Below are positions 43,516 to 52,793 of a DNA stretch of 64,000 nt, in pieces. The notes beneath the pieces are model-generated. The model worked only from the letters and a program-made list of their open reading frames with translations, was not told where the DNA came from and made no database searches. The first letter of the stretch is position 1. Each line of letters starts with the position of its first letter. The stretch is from Oceanobacillus polygoni (GTDB lineage Bacteria; Bacillota; Bacilli; Bacillales; Amphibacillaceae). The stretch is taken from assembly GCF_008304605.1 (NCBI RefSeq), contig NZ_PIJY01000057.1, forward strand, positions 61,225 through 125,224, in the 5' to 3' direction. Position numbers and translations under genes: made by a program.

Positions 43516-44574
43516 ATGAATTTTGCAGAGATTTTTGCCAGTACAATTACGAACCCGAAGGTAATAAGTGCTGTAAGTTCTGCTGTACTCATTATATTAC
43601 TCGGATTTTATTTACGGAAAAAGGATATTATTAGCAAGCAAACCTCAAAGATGCTAAGTGTGCTTCTATTGACTGTATCTATTCCAGCACTTGCATATAC
43701 AGCTTTTATGCAGGATATCGATACGGAAAGTTTAACCCAAGGTGTTAACTTATTAATTTGGGGATTTATTATCTACATTGTGCTCATTATTATGGGTAAA
43801 TTCTTCTTTATGAATTTTACAGGAGACAAAAACAAAGTATTACATGTCCTAACGATTTTCGGTTCTACAACGTTTTTCGGTATTCCAATTGTTGGTGTGA
43901 TGTATGGTGCAGAAGGTGTTATGTACGCATCCATTTTTAACATCTCTTACCGCGTGTTCTTGTACTCATATGGATATATTAAAATGTCTGGTTTGAAGTT
44001 TACGAAAGATAATATTAAAAGCATGTTGATGAATCCAATTATCATTGCAACTTTTCTCGGTCTTGCTGTATGGATGTTCCAAGGTTATCTTCCACAGATG
44101 CAAGCAACAAATGCTGAAGGACTCGCTGTCTCTGCTGCATTCTTGCGTATCGATGTTACAGCACCGTGGTTATTTGAAACCTTGAACTATCTTGCGAAGC
44201 TTTGTTCTCCACTTGCATGGATTGCGATCGGAGCACAGCTTGCAGAAATCCCATTAAAAGATGCATTCCGTGATAAACCGTCCTTACAATATAGTGCTGT
44301 AAAAGTAATCTTAGTCCCAGCTTTCATCTTAGCGTTAATTACAGCTGGAAGTATGATGGGTATTTTCCCAGTTAACCATGTTGCAATGGCAACCGCAGTA
44401 ATTATGATGGCAACACCAACTGCAACAGTTGCCGCAGCATTTGCGATTAGCTTTGATAAAGAAGCATTATTAACATCAAATTGTTCTTTACTCTCAACGA
44501 TTTTGGGAGTTGTAGCAATGCCACTATGGGTAGTAGTTGTTGAATTGATGAAAGGATTTAGTATCTTTTCTTAA
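43516..44574 (+). CDS. AEC family permease (auxin efflux carrier / malate permease type)
   Basis: A 352-residue transporter with about ten helices in the AEC arrangement. LGFYLRKKDIISKQTSKMLS (29-48) and SIPALAYTAF, then GSTTFFGIPIVGVMYGAEG, are typical of the family, which includes bacterial malate permeases. GGGAGG precedes the ATG. The downstream D-lactate dehydrogenase, 39 bases away, suggests that it moves a hydroxy or oxo acid such as lactate, malate or pyruvate. FNR-like sites upstream point to oxygen-limited expression. Confidence 0.82.
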   Translation: MNFAEIFASTITNPKVISAVSSAVLIILLGFYLRKKDIISKQTSKMLSVLLLTVSIPALAYTAFMQDIDTESLTQGVNLLIWGFIIYIVLIIMGKFFFMNFTGDKNKVLHVLTIFGSTTFFGIPIVGVMYGAEGVMYASIFNISYRVFLYSYGYIKMSGLKFTKDNIKSMLMNPIIIATFLGLAVWMFQGYLPQMQATNAEGLAVSAAFLRIDVTAPWLFETLNYLAKLCSPLAWIAIGAQLAEIPLKDAFRDKPSLQYSAVKVILVPAFILALITAGSMMGIFPVNHVAMATAVIMMATPTATVAAAFAISFDKEALLTSNCSLLSTILGVVAMPLWVVVVELMKGFSIFS

Positions 44575-44613
44575 TAGACTTGGATGAAAAAAATATAATG
44601 AAAAAGGTAGGTA

Positions 44614-45639
44614 ATGAAAATGACAATCCAATTAGTATGTTTCGGTGTAAGAGATGTAGAGGTAGAATTTTTCAATTCCTTAAATAAATATAACTTTGAT
44701 TTAACACTTATTTCAGAGCTAATGAATGATGAGAATGTGGAACAATGTAAAGGTGCAGACGCAGTAATGCTTCGTGGGAACTGTAAAGCAGATCGAGAAA
44801 ACCTGACGAAATTAGCGGATTATGGTATTCGTTATATTCTAACAAGAACAGTTGGCTATAATCATATTGATCTTGAAGCAGCGGCTGAGTTGGAATTAAA
44901 AGTAGCACGTGTTCCAGCTTATTCACCAAATGCAATCTCAGAGCTTGCATTAAACCTTGGGATTAACCTTTTGCGTAATATCCCATATACAACTGCTAAA
45001 ACGCATCAAAAAGATTTTACAGTAGATGCAATGATGTTTAGTAAAGAAATTAGAAAGTCTACGATTGGAATTCTAGGGACTGGAAAAATCGGTTTGACGA
45101 CTGCCAAGCTATTTAAAGGCTTAGGAGCTCGTGTTGTTGCTTATGATGTATACGAATCAGAAGCTGCAAAGGAAATTGTTGAATACCTTCCATTAGACGA
45201 GGTATTAGCTGTATCTGACGTTGTCTCTGCTCATGTTCCGCACTTTAAAGGTGTTAATGATAAATTTATTAACGAAGATTTCTTAAATAAAATGAAAGAC
45301 GGAGCGGTCTTAATTAATACATCTAGAGGGGAAATCCAAGACCATAAAGCAATTCTAAATGCACTAAAAGAAAATAAGCTTAGTGGATATGGTACAGATG
45401 TATTTGAAGGAGAAAAAGACTTCTTCTTCCGTAAATTAACAGGAGAGAAGCTAGCTGACCCGGTTATTGAGGAATTAATTAGTTTGTATCCAAGAGTACT
45501 CGTTACTCCGCACATTGGTTCTTATACAGATGAGGCGTTAACGAATATGGTTGAAATCTCTTATGATAATCTTCATGAGTATTTAATGTATGGACGCTGT
45601 GAAAATGAGGTACCACTGCCTGAAATAGCGCTTGTCTAA
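44614..45639 (+). CDS. D-lactate dehydrogenase-type D-2-hydroxyacid dehydrogenase
   Basis: An NAD-dependent D-2-hydroxyacid dehydrogenase of 341 residues. The nucleotide loop GTGKIG is at 155-160 with the NAD-selecting Asp178, and the catalytic residues are Arg238 (TSRGE), Glu267 and His300 (TPHIGS). The stretch YGTDVFEGEKDFFF fits the D-lactate dehydrogenase branch. It would regenerate NAD by reducing pyruvate when oxygen is short, which agrees with the FNR-like sites of the operon. AAGGTAGG precedes an ATG at 44614; ATG 44620 is an alternative. Confidence 0.87.
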   Translation: MKMTIQLVCFGVRDVEVEFFNSLNKYNFDLTLISELMNDENVEQCKGADAVMLRGNCKADRENLTKLADYGIRYILTRTVGYNHIDLEAAAELELKVARVPAYSPNAISELALNLGINLLRNIPYTTAKTHQKDFTVDAMMFSKEIRKSTIGILGTGKIGLTTAKLFKGLGARVVAYDVYESEAAKEIVEYLPLDEVLAVSDVVSAHVPHFKGVNDKFINEDFLNKMKDGAVLINTSRGEIQDHKAILNALKENKLSGYGTDVFEGEKDFFFRKLTGEKLADPVIEELISLYPRVLVTPHIGSYTDEALTNMVEISYDNLHEYLMYGRCENEVPLPEIALV

Positions 45640-45645
45640 AAACTT

Positions 45646-45674
45646 AAGCCGACCAGTTTGATTGGTCGGCTTTC
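45646..45674 (+). terminator. Intrinsic terminator of the AEC-ldh operon
   Basis: A 10-bp stem AAGCCGACCA/TGGTCGGCTT (45646-45655 and 45663-45672) with a T-rich end. A further AAGGGGTTCT/AGAACCCCTT dyad lies at about 45738-45794 with a long loop. Confidence 0.85.
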
Positions 45675-45897
45675 TTAGCAGATAGGAAACCACCATTGCG
45701 ATCAAGAACATTCCACCCAAAGGCTTGCACTCCAACGTATAAGGGGTTCTAAGAAAGCAAAGAACGTAAAGAACGCCATCATAAGAACCCCTTAACGAAT
45801 GCCAAGATTTCTGATATTCGCCTTTCATTCCATATATACATTTGTCACACTCTTTGATAAAGTGAAGTTGTGAGAATGAAAAATGAGGTGTATGTTT

Positions 45898-46317
45898 ATG
45901 TTGTCATTGATTGACAAACTGCCTAATTACTTTCGTTGGATATTGTTTATACCCTTTTTCTTTATTACGTACTATTTGTTTAATAAAGTGCTTTCATTCA
46001 GCTTGGCCCCGGTCTTCGGACTATATGATGAGAACGATCCTTTTACATTTATCGCTTATAACCTTTACCTGAACACGATTAGCACAGCTTTAGCTATTAT
46101 CTGCAGTGCTTTTTTTGCTCCTAAGCTCCGAAGAATTGTTGCTCGTTCTCTCGTTCTATTCATCGCTCTCTATTTTTTAGCACATATTCCTTTTATCGCA
46201 ACAGGTTCATTGCAAATATCTGTTTGGAAGCTTTTATTTAGCATGTTAACAATGCTCCTCGGTGGGTTTTGGGGACTGCGTGTTGTATATCGAAAAACAG
46301 TTCAATCTCAGTGTTAA
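45898..46317 (+). CDS. Small integral membrane protein, unknown family
   Basis: A 139-residue hydrophobic protein with four predicted helices (about 11-31, 52-76, 86-103 and 111-131). I do not recognise the family. GAGGTG at 45885-45890 is seven bases before the ATG at 45898; earlier in-frame ATGs at 45883 and 45892 overlap or abut that site. It is monocistronic between the ldh terminator and the convergent azlD gene. Confidence 0.65.
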   Translation: MLSLIDKLPNYFRWILFIPFFFITYYLFNKVLSFSLAPVFGLYDENDPFTFIAYNLYLNTISTALAIICSAFFAPKLRRIVARSLVLFIALYFLAHIPFIATGSLQISVWKLLFSMLTMLLGGFWGLRVVYRKTVQSQC

Positions 46318-46446
46318 TAGTTAACGTCTGTTATAGTTCTAGCTATCAGCGATACCCGCCGAGTGTGTGGCGGGCGAGTCGTTGTGTGGTTATGCTTGCT
46401 TCAGGTCGTTGTGAAGGTGCACTGTTAAGGGATAGAAGGCTACCAA

Positions 46447-46758
46447 CTATAAAAAATAACGAGCTAACAATCCAGCCGCTATTCCAATTATAAGGGAAGG
46501 TAGAAACGTATGGATAACTTTTATGGTAATTGCGGTAGCAAGACAACCGATTAGCACTGGTAACGAAAAAACGGTTCCTCCATCTGTTGGTACTAACATT
46601 TGATTCACAATCAGTGCGGCTATAATTGCAATCGGTACATAATTAAAATACAAACGTAAGGTTGCGTTCATTTCTCTTCCGGCCATAATTTCGACACCGA
46701 TGACTCGTGATAGATAAGTAGAAATAGATAATAATGCAATGAGCATCCAGTTATTCAT
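46447..46758 (-). CDS. azlD: AzlD-type branched-chain amino acid export subunit
   Basis: The small 103-residue partner of AzlC, with four helices (SISTYLSRVIGVEIM near 11-25; FNYVPIAIIAALIVNQML near 38-55; LPVLIGCLATAITIKV near 66-81). With AzlC it forms an exporter of branched-chain amino acids and analogues. Its start overlaps the end of azlC by eight bases, so translation is coupled. Confidence 0.88.
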   Translation of the reverse strand: MNNWMLIALLSISTYLSRVIGVEIMAGREMNATLRLYFNYVPIAIIAALIVNQMLVPTDGGTVFSLPVLIGCLATAITIKVIHTFLPSLIIGIAAGLLARYFL

Positions 46759-47446
46759 TGTCTCTTGCCCTCCTGCTTACATATAATCCTACAAGCGGTG
46801 ATAAGACACCCGCTAAAATAATCGTAAATTCATTCCCAGGTGTTACATATTGAAGGATAACCGTTATCGTGACAGCAACTAGTGCTGTTGCAATGACTGG
46901 CTTTCCTCTTAAAGAAGGAATCAAGAGCGCTGTAAAAGTAATTGGAAAAGCCAAGTCCAAACCCCATTTTAGAGGATCAACCTGTCCGCCAATAACAGCC
47001 CCGATATAGGAAGATGTAATCCAAGCAAGGTAAAAGGTAGCTGCAACAATACCAAAATAGAGTGGGTCTGGACCATGCTTTTGAAATCTTGCGCTGCCTA
47101 AAACAAATGCCTCATCGGACACACCGAAAGATAATAATCCTCTCCACTTTCTTGTAGCGTGAGAAAGCCCTTCAGCAAGTGCCGCTCCGTATAATAAATT
47201 ACGCAGATTTAACAAAGCAGTAGCAATAAGAACGCTTGTAGCTGTTGCTCCTGCTGCTAACATTGCGACAACCACCAGTTGAACAGAACCGGAAAACACA
47301 AACAATGACATTGCTAGCGTGTTTGCTAGGCTCAAGCTCGTTTGAGTTGCAAGCACACCATAAGATAAACCATATGCTGCGATAGCGATTGCTAGCGGTA
47401 AAGATTCGATGAAAGCCGTTTTAATTGTTTGTTTTTTGTTATTCAT
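46751..47446 (-). CDS. azlC: AzlC family branched-chain amino acid exporter, large subunit
   Basis: This 231-residue membrane protein carries the AzlC hallmarks SLPLAIAIAAYGLSYGVLA (15-33), VFSGSVQLVVVAMLAAG and LLNLRNLLYGAALAE. With AzlD it lowers the internal concentration of branched-chain amino acids. AGGAG precedes the ATG. The divergent XRE-cupin gene, about 140 bases away, is its likely regulator, in the position that AzlB-like or other regulators hold elsewhere. Confidence 0.9.
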   Translation of the reverse strand: MNNKKQTIKTAFIESLPLAIAIAAYGLSYGVLATQTSLSLANTLAMSLFVFSGSVQLVVVAMLAAGATATSVLIATALLNLRNLLYGAALAEGLSHATRKWRGLLSFGVSDEAFVLGSARFQKHGPDPLYFGIVAATFYLAWITSSYIGAVIGGQVDPLKWGLDLAFPITFTALLIPSLRGKPVIATALVAVTITVILQYVTPGNEFTIILAGVLSPLVGLYVSRRARDNE

Positions 47447-47498
47447 CTAATTAACAGCTCCTTATTCTATGTAGAAAATCATATGTTTTGATATGCTA

Positions 47499-47515
47499 AA
47501 ATATAAGTTATATTT
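47499..47515. promoter_or_regulatory. AAATATAA-G-TTATATTT palindrome in the azlC/xre divergent region
   Basis: A perfect 8-1-8 palindrome sits between the divergent azlC and XRE-cupin genes, 53 bases from azlC and 75 bases from the XRE start. It is a candidate operator for the XRE protein, although AT richness makes chance palindromes more likely here. Confidence 0.4.
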
Positions 47516-47589
47516 AACTATACTATATGATATATTATAATGAAATGAAAAGTTTATTTAAATATACTATTTTGTGGGGAGGGAAGTAC

Positions 47590-48159
47590 GTGACTATTGA
47601 AAAGCCTTGGAATGAAGAAGATGTAGGAAAGCGTATTGGAGCTAATCTACGGAAATATCGCAAGCATAAAGGACTGAGTATGGAGGCATTTGCTAAACAA
47701 ATTGGTGTTAGCAAATTAACATTAATCAAGGTCGAGCATGGGGAAGCTAACCCTACATTATCTGTAATTTGGAAAATTGCAGATGGACTAAAAATATCGA
47801 TAACGGAACTACTGGAAATGGAATCGGATGTGTCTATTATTCGTAGAGAGGATGGGCTGAAGCTGGCAAGCTCAGATGAGTTGTTTGTTGCTGAGCCGTT
47901 ATTTCGCTCCCATAGCTTTGAATTATACCGAGGATACCTGCAGGGGGAGAGTGAATACATTTCGGAAGCACATCAACCAGGGGTAATAGAATTTGTTACC
48001 GTGATGTCAGGAGAACTAACAATGGAGCTTGACGGAAAAGTATATCATTTGAATGCGTACGATTCGATTCGCTTTAAAGGGGATCGTCTCCACAAATATG
48101 CTAACCCATCTTCTTCAGTATCGATTTTGCATTTTGCTATTTCCTATAATAACCACTAA
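47590..48159 (+). CDS. XRE family regulator with C-terminal cupin domain
   Basis: Residues 14-68 are an XRE helix-turn-helix (IGANLRKYRKHKGLSMEAFA, then KQIGVSKLTLIKVEHGEANP). Residues 115-188 form a cupin (QPGVIEFVTVMSGELTMELD). Length is 189. The GTG start at 47590 has GGGGAGGG six bases upstream; the frame opens further left at 47527. The cupin probably senses an amino acid or related ligand and the HTH controls the divergent azlCD operon. Confidence 0.85.
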   Translation: MTIEKPWNEEDVGKRIGANLRKYRKHKGLSMEAFAKQIGVSKLTLIKVEHGEANPTLSVIWKIADGLKISITELLEMESDVSIIRREDGLKLASSDELFVAEPLFRSHSFELYRGYLQGESEYISEAHQPGVIEFVTVMSGELTMELDGKVYHLNAYDSIRFKGDRLHKYANPSSSVSILHFAISYNNH

Positions 48160-48537
48160 AACACCTCCTTTAATGATAAAAGAGGCTGGAATGTTTTATG
48201 ATATAGTTCCTTGTGTCCATAAAGTATGTAAATTCAACGTGACAGGGATTAGTTGCCATCACTTTAACATTTTCAATTTGAGCGTTTGAATCTCTTTTTT
48301 CAACAATGCACGATTGCTTAGTTTCTGCTGAAATATGAATAAGAAGTAAATGATAAATGCCCACTACTTTCTATATGTAAAGACATAAAAAAAGAGTTCC
48401 TATTAATCATATTTTGATTAATAGGAACTCTATAAATCACCTTATTTTTGGTAGAAGAAAGTATAAAACTTTCTATCTGCACAAGTGTAACTAAGACATT
48501 TGCTCAAAGGATTGAAGGAATCCAAGTTATCTAAAGA
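48160..48537. other. 378-base gap between the XRE gene and the manganese catalase gene
   Basis: Only the leftward terminator at 48385-48431 is recognisable. The leftward frame at 48170-48364 has no ribosome site or family resemblance and is not called. Confidence 0.5.
48385..48431 (-). terminator. Terminator of the manganese catalase operon
   Basis: A perfect 17-bp stem (48393-48409 with 48415-48431) is followed, read leftward, by seven T residues. Confidence 0.9.
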
Positions 48538-49428
48538 TTACATATTGCTCTTTAAGCGTTTTAAAATTTGGTAGTAGTCGTCACGATCAATCCCGGGTGC
48601 AAATTGCTCTGGAATTTCTGGTAAATCAGGAACAGCCGCACCTTCAGGCATTCCATCAATCACTCTCAGTGTTTCGCCAGTTTCTGGGTTTGCCCCTTTC
48701 CAAATTTGATTGATGTCCCGATAATCTGCTTCTCCCCATGTATACAACACATTGAACAATCCTTGATCCATAAATTTCTTTGCGTAATCAAATTGATTAT
48801 TATCCAAGCTTGGAACAGGTAGCATCTTGCCGACATCTACCCCTGTAGCCACTTCAATTGCTTTGGCATAAGCAATAACATGAGTCCCGCCTCGAACGAG
48901 TAGGTAGCCAATCATTTCTAATGCGGTTGGATGGGTAGTCATTTCGTAAACACGCATTTTATGGTTTCTTGCGCCGATTTCCAATAAATAGTTGGCAAGA
49001 AGATCTTCGACTAGTGTACCACTGTTATTTACATAAGATCCATTCCATGGTCTTCCCATTCCATCACCCGGATAAGCTGTTTGAGCAGTTGTTGTAAAAT
49101 GCGTTGAATAGCGGGCATCCTTTCCATTTTGTAAAGGCGCGGTGTCGGGATCGCCAGGAACGGTATTGCCAATCGAAAGTAGATTAATGGCGTTTGCGAC
49201 TAATTCAACATGACCAAATTCTTCGGCTGTAATACTCGCAATTAAATCATAAAAAGGTTTTAGCTTTTTTTTGCCACGAAAGTTAAAGGACTGAAACATG
49301 TAATTATTTAGTGTGGACATTTCACCGAATTTGCCTCCCATTAATTCCTGAACAGCTGCAGCAGCATTCATATCGCCATGTTCTGGAATGGGTAGCTCAA
49401 TAGCGATCTTATTCACACGTTTCATCAT
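48538..49428 (-). CDS. Manganese catalase family protein
   Basis: A di-manganese catalase of the ferritin-like fold, about 296 residues. The N-terminal KIAIELPIPEHGDMNAAAAV and VQELMGGKFGEMSTLNNYMF regions, the ligand motif TAEEFGHVELV and the later ENLLANYLLEIGA-like helix are characteristic. It should disproportionate hydrogen peroxide without heme; close relatives occur in the cytosol and in spore coats. ATG 49428 lies 10 bases after GGAGG; ATG 49425 is an alternative. The YuzF gene lies upstream in the same operon. Together with katA the window holds two unrelated catalases. Confidence 0.88.
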   Translation of the reverse strand: MMKRVNKIAIELPIPEHGDMNAAAAVQELMGGKFGEMSTLNNYMFQSFNFRGKKKLKPFYDLIASITAEEFGHVELVANAINLLSIGNTVPGDPDTAPLQNGKDARYSTHFTTTAQTAYPGDGMGRPWNGSYVNNSGTLVEDLLANYLLEIGARNHKMRVYEMTTHPTALEMIGYLLVRGGTHVIAYAKAIEVATGVDVGKMLPVPSLDNNQFDYAKKFMDQGLFNVLYTWGEADYRDINQIWKGANPETGETLRVIDGMPEGAAVPDLPEIPEQFAPGIDRDDYYQILKRLKSNM

Positions 49429-49490
49429 GAGCTTTGTGCCTCCATCCATAAATAATAACCATTGACATCATATGTTGGATATAGCTTGAT

Positions 49491-49703
49491 TTATTCACTC
49501 TTTATTTGGTTGAACCAAATTATTTGAGCTGTACGAATATAGAATGGTGAACCTCCCATATGGATAACGATATGGTCTGGCATCACCTTTCTTAATACTC
49601 CTCGGACAGACCCATGTGTTGTTTGGACGGCAAGCGGCTTATTCTGAAGACCAGTTAAAGCTTGATAAACGTATGGATCACTAAGATTCCATTTCTCATT
49701 CAT
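49491..49703 (-). CDS. YuzF-like DUF2642 protein
   Basis: A 70-residue protein of the small DUF2642 family (YQALTGLQNKPLAVQTTHGS and VRGVLRKVMPDHIVIHMGG). Members such as YuzF occur in spore-forming Bacilli and their function is not established. AGGAGTG precedes the ATG. It is 62 bases upstream of the manganese catalase gene and probably co-transcribed. A CATATACT at 49743-49736 could be a sigma-E-like -10 box, but I see no convincing -35, so sporulation control is only a suggestion. Confidence 0.75.
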   Translation of the reverse strand: MNEKWNLSDPYVYQALTGLQNKPLAVQTTHGSVRGVLRKVMPDHIVIHMGGSPFYIRTAQIIWFNQIKSE

Positions 49704-50241
49704 TATTCAACACTCCTTTTTTCGAAGCCCATAGAAGTATATGCACGGAAGTGAAAATGTATATTTGTTTTATTGAAATAAAGACGCAGTATTTTTTATC
49801 TCCTGCCTTTATAAATGATTAGATGAACCGATATAAAAGATAGGCACTGTTATTCCTCTTGGTTAATGTATCTATAGGTTCGAAGTATAACAATGAAGCA
49901 ATGGCATTAGATATATAAATGGGTTTAAAAAATGGGTATTCCTGTATAGTGAATAGCCATTTTTAATTGTTGTGTTATCAACGAACGTGTGCTTTTGATA
50001 ATGCTGAAGAGTAGAGTCATAAAGAAGGTTATACGAAGGAGGCAACTGTACTAACAATAATTCAATCTTCAGCATGAGATGCGTTGTGATTTTAATCTGG
50101 AGATCTTTTAGACTGTCCGATTTTCTGAATCCAGTTCAGTTAAAAGTTCCCTTAAATAAACGATATAGGTATTAACAGCTGCAGTGCAGCTTGAGGATAG
50201 TAGCAATGTAATCAATATCTAAACAACTAAAGGAGAAAACA
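49704..50241. other. 538-base gap upstream of the chemoreceptor gene
   Basis: No coding remnant is recognised. It contains a terminator-like hairpin at 49927-49966 (stem AAAAATGG/CCATTTTT extended past one mismatch), a distant inverted pair ATGCTGAAGA/TCTTCAGCAT (50001-50010 and 50066-50075) and a 7-1-7 palindrome AGCTGCAGTGCAGCT at 50177-50191. Their roles are unknown. Confidence 0.5.
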
Positions 50242-51936
50242 ATGAAAAAGATTTTTAACTTCAAGAGTATTAAACATAAAATCATATTTGCATTTTCTTT
50301 TGTAATTTTATTCGTCATTCTATTAGGTGTATACAATTACACAGCAGTTAAGCAGATTAATAATGATATGGCAAATATTATGGAAAATGATCTTCAACGA
50401 TTAATTGCTAATATGGGAATGGAAACAACGATGGCTAATCGAATTTCTACAGCTCGTGGTTACGTACTAAGTGGTGATAGCGACTTTAAAGATCGTTTTG
50501 CAGCATATACAGAGCAAGGAATTGAATTTGAAATGCTGGCAAGAAGTGTGGGGGTTACTCAAGAATTTGATGATTTGATTAAGAAGACCGTTGAGTGGCG
50601 GACAGCAATCGCTGATGATGTATTTGATGTCTACGATCGTGGTGATGAGGATTTAGCAATAGAGAATTTGAATGACTTAACTCCAGTTGTACGTGAAATC
50701 ATGGCTGGATATGAAGAGCTAGCAGGGAATTCCGAAGTAGAAATTAATCAACTTGGAGAAGAGATAATTTCTAACGGTGAACAAACGCAAACAATTGTCG
50801 TTATTGTATCGATTTTAATTGTTGTGCTTAGTGTTGGAGCGGCGCTCATTACAGCGGGAATGATTTCGAAACCAATTAAAACGGTTATGGATCGAATGAA
50901 GCTCATTGCAAGTGGGGACTTAAGCCAAGATGTATTACAGACAAAATCTAAAGATGAAGTTGGGCAGTTAGTTGAAGCTACCAATGAGATGGCGAGGAAT
51001 ACACGTGAGCTACTCACTCAAATAAATGTAGTGTCTGAGACGGTTACAAGTCAGAGCGAGGAATTAACACAGGCAGCGAACGAAGTGAAATCTGGTTCTG
51101 AGCAGGTAGCAGTTACGATGCAAGAGTTGGCGACAGGCTCAGAAACGCAGGCAAACAGTGCTAGTGACTTAGCATCGATTATGAGTACTTTTGCGATTAA
51201 GGTAGATGAAGCGCATGATAATGGTGGGCGTGTGCAGCAGTATTCAAATGAAGTGCTTGGAATGACATCTAAAGGAAGCGAATTAATGGCATCTTCCACC
51301 GAACAAATGGCTAAAATTGACCAAATTGTACAAGGTGCAGTTACGAAGGTAGAGGGATTAGATGAACAATCCCAAGAAATATCGCAGCTTGTTTCAGTCA
51401 TTCGTGATATCGCAGACCAAACAAATTTACTTGCATTAAACGCAGCGATTGAAGCGGCAAGGGCGGGTGAACATGGTAAAGGATTTGCTGTTGTAGCCGA
51501 TGAAGTAAGAAAACTTGCAGAACAGGTATCTGTTTCTGTTACGGATATTACTGGCATTGTTTCCAACATCCAAAATGAATCAAGTCTTGTCGTAGAATCG
51601 TTAAAGGACGGTTATACAGAAGTTGAACAAGGGACAAGTCAAATCAAAATTACCGGGGAAACCTTCCATGAGATTAGTGACTCCGTATCTAAGATGGTGG
51701 ATAGTATTAGCTTAGTATCTGATAACTTAGCTGATATTGCTGCAAATAGCCAGGAGATGAACGGATCGGTTGAAGAAATAGCTTCAATTTCCGAAGAAGC
51801 AGCAGCTGGAGTAGAACAAACCTCTGCATCGACACAGCAAACGAGCAGTTCCATGGAAGAGGTGGCAGGAAGTTCTGAGCAATTAGCGCAGCTTGCTGAG
51901 GAATTAAATGGATTAGTAAGGAGATTCAAGCTTTAA
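50242..51936 (+). CDS. Methyl-accepting chemotaxis protein
   Basis: A transmembrane chemoreceptor of 564 residues. Helix 1 is at about 14-33, a four-helix-bundle ligand domain (34-180) lies outside, helix 2 is at about 185-207, a HAMP domain follows (208-265), and the cytoplasmic signalling coiled coil contains the hairpin tip [20 protein letters not shown] (about 391-410). It would control the kinase CheA through CheW. AAGGAG precedes the ATG. The ligand is unknown. It is monocistronic, with a terminator at 52041. Confidence 0.93.
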   Translation: MKKIFNFKSIKHKIIFAFSFVILFVILLGVYNYTAVKQINNDMANIMENDLQRLIANMGMETTMANRISTARGYVLSGDSDFKDRFAAYTEQGIEFEMLARSVGVTQEFDDLIKKTVEWRTAIADDVFDVYDRGDEDLAIENLNDLTPVVREIMAGYEELAGNSEVEINQLGEEIISNGEQTQTIVVIVSILIVVLSVGAALITAGMISKPIKTVMDRMKLIASGDLSQDVLQTKSKDEVGQLVEATNEMARNTRELLTQINVVSETVTSQSEELTQAANEVKSGSEQVAVTMQELATGSETQANSASDLASIMSTFAIKVDEAHDNGGRVQQYSNEVLGMTSKGSELMASSTEQMAKIDQIVQGAVTKVEGLDEQSQEISQLVSVIRDIADQTNLLALNAAIEAARAGEHGKGFAVVADEVRKLAEQVSVSVTDITGIVSNIQNESSLVVESLKDGYTEVEQGTSQIKITGETFHEISDSVSKMVDSISLVSDNLADIAANSQEMNGSVEEIASISEEAAAGVEQTSASTQQTSSSMEEVAGSSEQLAQLAEELNGLVRRFKL

Positions 51937-52040
51937 ACTAGTAAATAGATAGCAAAGGAGTATCGCTTGTACACGCATGAATTATTGAGAAATGCCCAGA
52001 GAGTACTAGGAGCTTCTTCTTTAGAGCTTATCTTTTTGAT

Positions 52041-52090
52041 AAAAGGAGTTGTGGGACAAGATAATGGTCGATGTCCTCCGACTCCTTTTT
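52041..52090 (+). terminator. Terminator downstream of the chemoreceptor gene
   Basis: The outer stem AAAAGGAGT/ACTCCTTTT (52041-52049 and 52081-52089) encloses GGACA/TGTCC and ends in T residues. It lies about 100 bases after the gene, and no other gene lies between. Confidence 0.75.
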
Positions 52091-52268
52091 GTGCTATTTC
52101 CAACTATATCAAATGATCTTGCTAATCGTATTAAAACATTTCTAACTTCCGCAAGAAGCGTAGGAATGATAACGGGAGGTACTACTAGGTAGCCTTTGTA
52201 TAAAAAGGTGTGTGTGGAAAAAACTTGTGGTAAAATTTTGATAGAAAATCATGGGTAGGAGGAGTTAG

Positions 52269-52727
52269 ATGGAAATCGTTGCATTACAAGAAAGGAATCA
52301 TCTATTTGATGAAGCTGTACAGGTTTTTTGGAAGCTATGGGGGTCTGAGAAGAATTATAGCTTTTATTATGATTCTATGCTTCATTCGATTCAAACGGTC
52401 GATGGGATTCCAACGTATTATGTGTTACTTGATAATGAGACGATTATTGGTACGTACGCTTTAATAAGAAATGATTTAAATAGTCGTCAGGATCTATACC
52501 CATGGCTTGCGTGTTTATATGTAGCACCTGAATATCGTGGGAAAAAGCTTGGCTCACTCTTGCTTGATCATGGCCTAAAGGAAGCTGGAAAAAGAGGCTT
52601 TAACTCGCTTTATCTAAGTACGGATTTAGAAGGTTATTATGAAAAGTATGGCTGGCAGCGCTCGGCAGAAACGTATGGATATAGTGGTGAATCAATCAAG
52701 GTTTATGAGAAGAGGATTGTGAAATAA
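52269..52727 (+). CDS. GNAT family N-acetyltransferase
   Basis: A 152-residue single-domain acetyltransferase. The acetyl-CoA segment is PWLACLYVAPEYRGKKLGSL (about 78-97), followed by LLLDHGLKEAGKRGF, and the C-terminal ending YYEKYGWQRSAETYGY is typical. AGGAGGAG precedes the ATG. The acceptor is unknown. It begins a rightward run of small enzymes. Confidence 0.85.
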   Translation: MEIVALQERNHLFDEAVQVFWKLWGSEKNYSFYYDSMLHSIQTVDGIPTYYVLLDNETIIGTYALIRNDLNSRQDLYPWLACLYVAPEYRGKKLGSLLLDHGLKEAGKRGFNSLYLSTDLEGYYEKYGWQRSAETYGYSGESIKVYEKRIVK

Positions 52728-52793
52728 AGCTAAGTAAACGTATTCGATAGATTGTTAAATTATGAAAAGGATTAAGAGGGAGTGTGTGTATGT

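Noticed and set aside
48170..48364. 64-codon leftward frame between the XRE and manganese catalase genes
   Set aside because: No ribosome site, no recognisable family, and it lies in AT-rich non-coding sequence before a terminator.
51051..51929. Long leftward frames (172 and 96 codons) inside the chemoreceptor gene
   Set aside because: They are antisense shadows of a clear chemoreceptor gene; their Ser/Ala-rich composition mirrors its coiled-coil codons.
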